Shown here: positions 59,600 through 64,000 of the stretch, piece by piece | How the letters are laid out: every line of letters begins with the position of its first letter | How positions within the stretch are numbered: position 1 is the stretch's first letter | IMG/VR virus record: IMGVR_UViG_3300024505_000146 | Span: 20,212 to 84,211 of that record | Origin: a virus | Reading direction: 5' to 3' (one strand) | DNA length: 64,000 bases | The notes under the pieces: generated by a model | The model's input: the letters and a program-made list of their open reading frames with translations, nothing else | Told to the model about the DNA's origin: nothing | The model's database searches: none | Translations under genes and position numbers: made by a program

Positions 59600-60067
59600 T
59601 TATACAACGGGCTTGTATGTGCGCCAATCGTCGATGTTGGGCTTTTCGTCCGCATCGTAGGTCCAACCCAAGGCTCGCATCATTCTGTGCTTAACGAGCA
59701 GATTAGGGCTTCTAAACCGCCCTGTATCCTGAAAGCCCAGCATTACGCCTACTTCGCATACAGCACCGCTACGACAAATTCCAGCAAAACAATGAACAAC
59801 AACGTTCATTTTGTTATCCAAAGCGTGTTGTAAAAGAGCCACAAGTTGATTGGCTTGTTCTTGACTACACTTCATTGCTTCGTCGTCTACGTGGTCGTTT
59901 TCCTCCACGTCCAAAAATTCAAAGTTATGAATTTCCTTGAACTTATGGGCAGGAGTAGGACGCCAGCTCGCCGGGTCAACGATACTAATCAGCATACTAT
60001 TTTCGCCTGCTTCGTGATGAAATCTTTTTGGGATATCATCGGCGGCTACATTTTCAATCCAAGGCAT
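59600..60067 (-). CDS. Dual-specificity/tyrosine phosphatase-like protein
   Basis: 155 residues. The active-site loop VHCFAGICRSGAV is the H-C-x5-R signature of cysteine phosphatases. An upstream loop FLDVEENDHVDDE could provide the general acid Asp. It may dephosphorylate proteins, or RNA 5' ends as in baculovirus phosphatase; its place next to RNA-repair genes allows either. AAGGAGG ribosome site. Confidence 0.8.
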   Translation of the reverse strand: MPWIENVAADDIPKRFHHEAGENSMLISIVDPASWRPTPAHKFKEIHNFEFLDVEENDHVDDEAMKCSQEQANQLVALLQHALDNKMNVVVHCFAGICRSGAVCEVGVMLGFQDTGRFRSPNLLVKHRMMRALGWTYDADEKPNIDDWRTYKPVV

Positions 60068-60076
60068 AATGCCTCC

Positions 60077-60445
60077 TTATTTTTTCATTGCTTCCATCAT
60101 TCCGAAAAGTTCAGCCCATTGTTCACTAGGCTTTTGACCTTCGTTAAGATTCATAATAGCAAGAAAATCCTTGTAGTTTTCTGGAACCTTGAAATAGATG
60201 TTAGCATAAGTGCAGTCAAATGAGTCGTCCTCATCATGACTGTACCAAGGATGTTCTGACATTTCATCAAAAACATCTTCGTAGTCTTCACGGTTACCAC
60301 CACCATTACGTGTATGAACAACAATGTAACCTTCATCCATATAGACATTACGGAAACGACCAAAGTCGCTTGCAGTTTTGCCTAGAATTTCAAGTAACTT
60401 TCCGCTATCGGGATTCATGCCAAATATCATGTTGTACATTGACAT
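60077..60445 (-). CDS. Conserved hypothetical phage protein
   Basis: 122 residues, acidic. MYNMIFGMNPDSGKLLEIL, GRFRNVYMDE and VVHTRNGGGNREDYED form the pattern of a protein common in many phages. Function unknown. AAAGGAG ribosome site. Confidence 0.7.
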   Translation of the reverse strand: MSMYNMIFGMNPDSGKLLEILGKTASDFGRFRNVYMDEGYIVVHTRNGGGNREDYEDVFDEMSEHPWYSHDEDDSFDCTYANIYFKVPENYKDFLAIMNLNEGQKPSEQWAELFGMMEAMKK

Positions 60446-60447
60446 AA

Positions 60448-60819
60448 TTACTCCTTTACAAAATCAACTCTTTCACTGTAATAGCCATTCGATTGACCTA
60501 GCCAACGAATGTCCACATAACCCTTGCGAGTTGCAAACTTGTAGAAAGTCCATGTGTAAGACTCGTATGCTTCGAAGTCGGCTGGGCTTTCGCCATCAAC
60601 TTCTTCTGCTATTAGAATCTCTGAACCTACTAAGTCCTGCAAATCGCCGACTATGCTTTCTATGCTTACGCTTTCGCAACAGTCTTGCTCGTGATACATA
60701 CGATAGCGTTCGCCATCTGTGGTTTCAAAAACGATCTCGTCGCCACTCTCGTTGATGTTGGACAAAGTCTTGCCCTTCAACACATCAACGTTACAATATT
60801 CTCTGTCCCAATATCCCAT
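60448..60819 (-). CDS. DUF7448-like phage protein
   Basis: 123 residues. DEIVFETTDGERYRMYHEQDC, CCESVSIESIVGDLQDLVGS and TWTFYKFATRKGYVDIRWLG match a small beta-rich family seen in many phages. Three cysteines in DCCESV. Function unknown. AAGGAGA ribosome site. Confidence 0.7.
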   Translation of the reverse strand: MGYWDREYCNVDVLKGKTLSNINESGDEIVFETTDGERYRMYHEQDCCESVSIESIVGDLQDLVGSEILIAEEVDGESPADFEAYESYTWTFYKFATRKGYVDIRWLGQSNGYYSERVDFVKE

Positions 60820-60828
60820 GATATCTCC

Positions 60829-61047
60829 TTACTGCTTTCGCCGTTTCATCCAGGTGTAATCTACACCGTCTGGACACTTTCCATCTACAATGCTGTCAGC
60901 ACCAAACATGCCAACAATTTCGTATTCGCTACTTTTGATAGTTACAAATACTGCCAATGTTTTTGCCCAATCCATTGCTGGGCCAAGATTATCAAAATCT
61001 CGTTCGTAAACATTCTTGTTTACATCTTTCCATATTACTTTATACAT
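60829..61047 (-). CDS. Small hypothetical phage protein, leaderless
   Basis: 72 residues, basic C-terminus (YTWMKRRKQ), one short strand-helix-strand unit. No ribosome site. A perfect sigma70 promoter places +1 exactly on the A of the ATG. It is first in a run of four co-oriented genes down to the phosphatase. Function unknown. Confidence 0.65.
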   Translation of the reverse strand: MYKVIWKDVNKNVYERDFDNLGPAMDWAKTLAVFVTIKSSEYEIVGMFGADSIVDGKCPDGVDYTWMKRRKQ

Positions 61048-61053
61048 TCAATT

Positions 61054-61082
61054 ATTATATCTTCACTTCAATATTTTGTCAA
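61054..61082 (-). promoter_or_regulatory. sigma70 promoter giving a leaderless mRNA
   Basis: TTGACA (61082-61077), 17-base spacer, TATAAT (61059-61054). Predicted +1 is 61047, the A of the ATG. The -35 begins one base after the encoded CCA of tRNA-Arg. Confidence 0.8.
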
Positions 61083-61083
61083 T

Positions 61084-61158
61084 TGGTCCCGCTACTACGA
61101 ATCGAACGTAGACTTACTCTTTAGGAGAGAGTCGTTCTATCCATTGAACTATAGCGAG
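61084..61158 (-). tRNA. tRNA-Arg (anticodon CCT)
   Basis: Complete cloverleaf on the minus strand: acceptor CTCGCTA/TAGCGGG, D stem GTTC/GAAC, anticodon stem ACTCT/AGAGT with loop CTCCTAA (anticodon CCT, reads AGG), T loop TTCGATT, and CCA encoded (61086-61084). Ten bases downstream of the tRNA-like RNA. Confidence 0.9.
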
Positions 61159-61168
61159 GGAGGGAATT

Positions 61169-61276
61169 TGGTGTGACCGGGAGGGTTCGAACCTCCAAGG
61201 ACGGCATATCGCCTAGTCCCGACCCACGGAGTGTTTCACAACAGTCCTGGAGCTCTGCCTATTCGCTCACGGTCAC
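61169..61276 (-). ncRNA. tRNA-like RNA with long variable arm and aberrant anticodon arm
   Basis: A 108-base cloverleaf on the minus strand with acceptor GTGACCG/CGGTCAC, D stem GAGC/GCTC, a long variable arm (GGAC..GGC/GCC..GTCC), a perfect T arm (GGAGG, loop TTCGAAC, CCTCC) and encoded CCA. Where the anticodon arm should be there is a hairpin of about 27 bases with a GTGA tetraloop instead of a 17-base arm with a 7-base loop. No standard anticodon can be read. It may be a tRNA with an insertion, a Ser/Leu-type pseudogene, or a dedicated tRNA mimic. Confidence 0.6.
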
Positions 61277-61307
61277 ATACTAAGTATATAACCTTTTCAG
61301 CAGTTTG

Positions 61308-61748
61308 TCAACGGGTTATGAGGTATTCGTAGTTCACTGTGTTGTCGTTTTCTTGCAACACACAGGCACCATTTCTGATATGGAACTTGTAGGCCATTTC
61401 AGTTTTTGGGCTAAGTGTTACAAAACGATTAACAGTTGGGAAAAGTTCTTTTATTTGATCCACTACACCAAAAAGTAGCTCTGCGGCCGCACCCGGCGCA
61501 TAACTCCAAATTGTATAGAAGATTGCTGTAGTTGGTTCTGTGGGTGTTTTAGCCAAATCTTCAACAGTTGTTGGCACAAAATCGTGCAGACTAACACAGA
61601 CCATTGCACGTGGTTTTTCGCCTTCTACAGTGGTGGCGACAAATCTGCTACCGCTAACACGAAATTCTTTGGGAATTTCTGGACGTACTGGATCATCCTT
61701 GATATAGTCAAGTAATGGATTAGTAGTTTCTCTGATTAATGTTAGCAT
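61308..61748 (-). CDS. GNAT-like acetyltransferase-fold protein
   Basis: 146 residues from the ATG at 61748. An in-frame ATG at 61763 lies upstream, but the GCTAAATA motif at 61754-61761 overlaps it and would start RNA at about 61748. The C-terminal part (YAPGAAAELLFGVVDQI, then VTLSPKTEMAYKFHIRNGA) has the arrangement of GNAT proteins, where the last segment bends over CoA. The classic Q/R-x-x-G-x-G/A loop is not clear. Similar genes occur in marine myophages. Confidence 0.6.
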   Translation of the reverse strand: MLTLIRETTNPLLDYIKDDPVRPEIPKEFRVSGSRFVATTVEGEKPRAMVCVSLHDFVPTTVEDLAKTPTEPTTAIFYTIWSYAPGAAAELLFGVVDQIKELFPTVNRFVTLSPKTEMAYKFHIRNGACVLQENDNTVNYEYLITR

Positions 61749-61753
61749 ATAAC

Positions 61754-61761
61754 TATTTAGC
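61754..61761 (-). promoter_or_regulatory. Possible late promoter GCTAAATA
   Basis: Minus-strand GCTAAATA, six bases before the ATG at 61748; the same octamer precedes two fibre genes. Confidence 0.4.
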
Positions 61762-61786
61762 ATTTAGTGGGCAGATTATGGTGTTA

Positions 61787-61861
61787 TGGTGGTAACGGTG
61801 AGATTCGAACTCACACCTTGCTCCGTATGAAGGAGGTGCACGACCATTATGCTACGTTACC
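61787..61861 (-). tRNA. tRNA with CAT anticodon (elongator Met, or Ile2 if modified)
   Basis: Minus strand: acceptor GGTAACG/CGTTACC, D stem GCAT/GTGC, anticodon loop TTCATAC (CAT), T arm GTGAG TTCGAAT CTCAC, encoded CCA. The outermost anticodon-stem pair is C-C. It has normal G1-C72 and Y11-R24 pairs, so it is an elongator type; CAT with lysidine would read AUA as Ile. Confidence 0.85.
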
Positions 61862-62400
61862 AGATTATTAGTAAGATGTCCCGAGAGTTTTGGTTTGGGT
61901 AAGGCCATCCGACGGTGCGATTCGTCCCTCTCTTTGTCTAGCCCAACATGAAGTTCTTGTAGTCTCAATCCGCTCACCTTGCACCGGCGCTTGATACATA
62001 TACTCTACAGCATTAAAGTTTATAACTTCAATTAACAAAAACTTCCGATCTTTGTTAACTCCTTGCGGATGCTTTTAGAACCTTAACTACTTACTAATAA
62101 AAGGGGTGGAGAGAGAAAGGCAAGTAATAGACTGGACAATGTACAAGCGGGCTCTATAAAGATACCCTTAACAAGTCACAAGGCGCAAAGCACAGGGACC
62201 TGTATATTTCCAGTTAGCAACTCACAAAGTCGATTAATATATAGAACTGGTTCACACAAGCACGAAACGTTTTCAAGACGTTTTGCCAGTAGTTGATGTT
62301 CGGTCTCTATAAGAGATCAAACCTTAGGCATGTAGCCTAAGTCTGTCTATCCTAATCTCCTTCTCTACTCCAGGCTCGGGCTTTCGCCTTTGCCAAAACT
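61862..62400. other. 539-base non-coding block, unexplained
   Basis: No open frame of useful length on either strand and no recognisable T-loop. Several clear inverted repeats occur: CTTAGGC/GCCTAAG (about 62323-62341), TCTCT/AGAGA (about 62305-62318), AAACGT/ACGTTT (about 62266-62285) and CCAGTT/AACTGG (about 62209-62251). It lies between two tRNAs in the same transcription direction, so it is probably transcribed on the minus strand. It could hold a structured RNA or decayed tRNA genes. Confidence 0.5.
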
Positions 62401-62474
62401 TGGTTGCGGGACCTGGAATCGAACCAGGATCTAGAGCTTATGAGACTCTTGAGTTACCGTTTCTCTATCCCGCG
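62401..62474 (-). tRNA. Initiator tRNA-fMet (anticodon CAT)
   Basis: Minus strand, 74 bases with CCA encoded. The acceptor is CGCGGGA/TCCCGCA, so base pair 1-72 is a C-A mismatch, the hallmark of bacterial initiator tRNA and the key for formylation. The D stem has A11-T24, also initiator-type. The loop is CTCATAA and the 3' end CCCGCAACCA is the same as in E. coli tRNA-fMet. Unusual: the anticodon stem is AGAGT/GCTCT, without the three consecutive G-C pairs that normally favour the P site. Confidence 0.88.
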
Positions 62475-62487
62475 ATAACTTTATAGG

Positions 62488-62603
62488 TGCTCTCTGTTCG
62501 ACTCGAACGAAACCTGCTGAGCTCCTTATCTTCCTGGCACTTTCGGTGGGTAGTCGACTTAGCACCTAACTCGTGTTATCCAGTGTAGTTCAGCTCAGAG
62601 AGC
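62488..62603 (-). ncRNA. Second tRNA-like RNA, about 116 bases, aberrant
   Basis: Minus strand. The acceptor GCTCTCT/AGAGAGC pairs fully. A T-arm-like hairpin (TTCG, loop TTCGAGT, CGAA) is followed by A-C-C. Between them lie about 70 bases with a CTGG/CCAG helix and a GAGCTGA/TCAGC helix rather than normal D and anticodon arms. A GCT triplet occurs in a loop-like context, so a decayed tRNA-Ser is possible. No full CCA. Function unknown. Confidence 0.45.
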
Positions 62604-62811
62604 ATTTATAAAGTGTCTAGCCACTCCCACCACAGGAGCCCTAAACCGAGCTGTTACTCTGTCCACTAGCCTTTCCATTTAGACGGTGCTGAGGTCCGCC
62701 TTTGTGATTTCTCAAGTCGCTTTAAACAAGCCTTGCGGTAGATCCAATGCACCGAGCCATTAAGGTGTAGCAATTACCTAACTCTATCACGCTGAGTTAA
62801 CGCGGGGTCTG
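62604..62811 (-). other. 208-base non-coding block with partial tRNA-like fold
   Basis: No gene. On the minus strand 62735-62810 shows a D-arm-like ACTC/GAGT and an anticodon-like arm AGGT/ACCT with loop ATTGCTA (TGC), but no T arm follows. A CTAG/CTAG-closed hairpin lies at about 62615-62670. These may be remains of tRNA genes or a structured RNA. Confidence 0.4.
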
Positions 62812-63384
62812 TTACAGTAAACCTTCTGCTTGCAGAACTGCTTCTGTTTTGTCAGACAATTGGATAGTTGTCTGAACATTTAACTCTAGGATTTCATCCT
62901 GAAGTTTTTGTTTCTGCTTTTTAGCAGTTGCCACTCTACGACGGAATCCGTCTAGATCTTCACGAGTGAGCACACTAGTGTCTACTGTGTCGTTGTAGCC
63001 ATAGATGCTACGACGGTTTTCGCTTTTGTCGTTACGGATCTTGTCCAAACGACCTGCTACAACCTTTGCGCTTTCGCGAACGGTCTTACTAGCCAATCCG
63101 TTGTAGAATTGGATTTGTTTTTCTAGATGTGCAACATCGGCCAATCTAGTGTCGATTCTAACTTCTGTGTTAGCACCGCTGACACTTTTACGAATCTCGT
63201 AAAGTGCTTCCACTAACGCATCTCTGCGTGTAAGGTTGTCGCAGAGTGTTCCTGCAACTTTGGAAATTTCTTGTTCCGCTTCTTGGAACTCGTTGATTTT
63301 TACTGTGGTCTCAAACTGGAAACCTTTGACGGTATCGTTGATACTGTTCTGAAGTGCATTTGCCTTACGTAGGGAGATATTCAT
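62812..63384 (-). CDS. Coiled-coil hypothetical protein
   Basis: 190 residues from the ATG at 63384, with an AAAGGA site; the open frame reaches 63483, inside tRNA-Gly. Mostly helical: RRDALVEALYEIRKSVSGANTEVRI and an acidic/basic coiled coil near the C-terminus (VATAKKQKQKLQDEILELN). It resembles in layout small helical proteins such as the DIP1984 group, but I am not certain. It is the only protein gene inside the tRNA array. Confidence 0.6.
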   Translation of the reverse strand: MNISLRKANALQNSINDTVKGFQFETTVKINEFQEAEQEISKVAGTLCDNLTRRDALVEALYEIRKSVSGANTEVRIDTRLADVAHLEKQIQFYNGLASKTVRESAKVVAGRLDKIRNDKSENRRSIYGYNDTVDTSVLTREDLDGFRRRVATAKKQKQKLQDEILELNVQTTIQLSDKTEAVLQAEGLL

Positions 63385-63406
63385 TTGTTTTTCCTTTAAT
63401 GTTTCT

Positions 63407-63434
63407 ATTATACAATCTTTTAAATCTAAATCAA
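63407..63434 (-). promoter_or_regulatory. sigma70 promoter for the coiled-coil gene and downstream RNAs
   Basis: TTGATT (63434-63429), 16-base spacer, TATAAT (63412-63407). Predicted +1 near 63400, 16 bases before the ATG. It could also feed the initiator tRNA and tRNA-Met downstream. Confidence 0.65.
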
Positions 63435-63450
63435 TGCCTTTTGGCAAAAC

Positions 63451-63526
63451 TGGAGCGGGAGACGAGGTTCGAACTCGCGACATTTACCTTGGCAAGGTAA
63501 TGCTCTACCAACTGAGCTACTCCCGC
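63451..63526 (-). tRNA. tRNA-Gly (anticodon GCC)
   Basis: Minus strand, acceptor GCGGGAG/CTCCCGC, anticodon stem TTACC/GGTAA with loop TTGCCAA, T loop TTCGAAC, discriminator T, CCA encoded. Confidence 0.95.
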
Positions 63527-63574
63527 ATATGAAGAACCTAAGGCAAAGTTTATAACTTATCCAAAGGCCATATA

Positions 63575-63650
63575 TGGTACACGGTACGGGAATCGAACCC
63601 GTCTTACTGACGTGAAAGGCCAGTGTCCTAAACCGATAGACGAACCGTGC
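63575..63650 (-). tRNA. tRNA-Glu (anticodon TTC)
   Basis: Minus strand, acceptor GCACGGT/ACCGTGT, anticodon stem CTGGC/GTCAG with loop CTTTCAC, T arm ACGGG TTCGATT CCCGT, CCA encoded. Confidence 0.95.
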
Positions 63651-63656
63651 ATTACT

Positions 63657-63732
63657 TGGCTCCCCAGGGTGGGATCGAACCACCGACACCCTGATTAACA
63701 GTCAGGTGCTACTACCGCTGAGCTACTAGGGA
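63657..63732 (-). tRNA. tRNA-Asn (anticodon GTT)
   Basis: Minus strand, acceptor TCCCTAG/CTGGGGA, anticodon stem CCTGA/TCAGG with loop CTGTTAA, T arm GGTGG TTCGATC CCACC, CCA encoded. Confidence 0.95.
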
Positions 63733-63739
63733 ATAAACT

Positions 63740-63814
63740 TGGTACCTGGTGACAGTTTCGAACTGCCGACCCTCTCGGTGTAAACGAGACGCTCTACCAC
63801 TGAGCTAACCAGGC
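63740..63814 (-). tRNA. tRNA-Val (anticodon TAC)
   Basis: Minus strand, acceptor GCCTGGT/ACCAGGT, anticodon stem TCTCG/CGAGA with loop TTTACAC, T loop TTCGAAA, CCA encoded. Confidence 0.95.
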
Positions 63815-63824
63815 AAACTAACAT

Positions 63825-63901
<77 letters not shown>

Positions 63902-63906
63902 AATGA

Positions 63907-63982
63907 TGGAGCGGGAGGCGAGAGTTGAACTCGTCTATTTCAGTTTGGAAGACTGACGTGTAACCACAAACACTTCACCCGC
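63907..63982 (-). tRNA. tRNA-Gly (anticodon TCC)
   Basis: Minus strand, acceptor GCGGGTG/CTCCCGC with one mismatch, anticodon stem TCAGT/ACTGA with loop CTTCCAA, T loop TTCAACT, discriminator T, CCA encoded. Second glycine tRNA of the array. Confidence 0.93.
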
Positions 63983-63988
63983 ATATTT

Positions 63989-64000
63989 TGGTGCCCCAGG
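63989..64000 (-). tRNA. 3' end of a further tRNA, cut by the window edge
   Basis: The last 12 bases read, on the minus strand, CCTGGGGCACCA: an acceptor 3' strand followed by A-C-C-A, as in the preceding tRNAs. The anticodon is outside the window. Confidence 0.6.

Larger units (their letters stand above)
61083..61311 (-). promoter_or_regulatory. sigma70 promoter (61283-61311) for the tRNA-like RNA and tRNA-Arg transcript
   Basis: TTGACA (61311-61306), 17-base spacer, TATACT (61288-61283) on the minus strand. Predicted +1 is 61276, exactly the first base of the tRNA-like RNA. The listed span also covers the two RNAs transcribed from it, down to the next promoter. Confidence 0.65.

Noticed and set aside
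62488-62811. A tmRNA gene in the irregular RNA region
   Set aside because: A CTGGAT stretch recalls the tmRNA 5' domain, but there is no GGGGC/CAGCTCC acceptor pair, no tag frame and the length is too short.

Overview
The window is a contiguous piece of a double-stranded DNA phage genome. It is most likely a T4-like contractile-tailed myovirus of a Gram-negative, probably aquatic, bacterium. The grounds are a T4-type clamp-loader ATPase, dCMP deaminase, DexA-like exonuclease, T4-type RNA ligase, PhoH and a MazG-like enzyme. Further grounds are very large repetitive tail-fibre proteins of the marine T4-like kind, a spanin/GH19 lysis cassette, and recurrent TAAATA late-promoter motifs. No photosynthesis genes, integrase or transposase were seen. 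Base composition is AT-rich and almost every gene lies on the minus strand with overlapping or coupled starts.

Layout. 1-4956: a nucleotidyltransferase, two unknown genes and a clpA-def-dnaJ operon. 5019-7719: lysis cassette (putative holin, DUF4337-like membrane protein, outer and inner spanin, GH19 endolysin). 7719-9009: two genes of unknown function. 9168-13528: phoH (plus strand), dCMP deaminase, clamp loader, pyrophosphohydrolase, GroES-like co-chaperonin and an orphan DnaE-like fragment. 13528-28422: tail-fibre and adhesin genes, including one of about 3090 residues. 28493-37842: small DNA-binding-like genes, UvdE, glycosyltransferase, QueD-like protein and a second block of fibre/adhesin genes, two of them on the plus strand. 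37839-50750: mostly small unknown genes with ClpP, a 2OG oxygenase, a phosphoesterase, DNA ligase, an HNH protein, a DGQHR-type protein, IF-1 and an AbrB-like protein. 50790-55605: a subtilisin-like protease and another fibre. 55696-61047: exonuclease, P-loop kinase, RNA ligase, phosphoesterase, dual-specificity phosphatase and small genes. 61084-64000: a tRNA array with an initiator tRNA, two aberrant tRNA-like RNAs and about 750 bases of unexplained non-coding sequence.

Transcription signals fall into two classes. Fourteen near-consensus sigma70 promoters (TTGACA, usually 17 bp, TATAAT) sit mostly before non-structural genes and tRNAs. TAAATA-type late promoters sit before structural genes. 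At several sigma70 promoters the predicted +1 coincides with the A of ATG, so leaderless mRNAs are likely; at another it coincides with the first base of a tRNA-like RNA. Three of these promoters are superimposed on terminator hairpins.

The most interesting picture is a phage that carries its own translation-initiation and protein-maturation set. It has an initiator tRNA with a C1-A72 mismatch, initiation factor IF-1, peptide deformylase, ClpA with ClpP, DnaJ and a GroES-like cap, used alongside leaderless transcripts. Functions are read from motifs without database searches; start sites and TSS positions are inferences.
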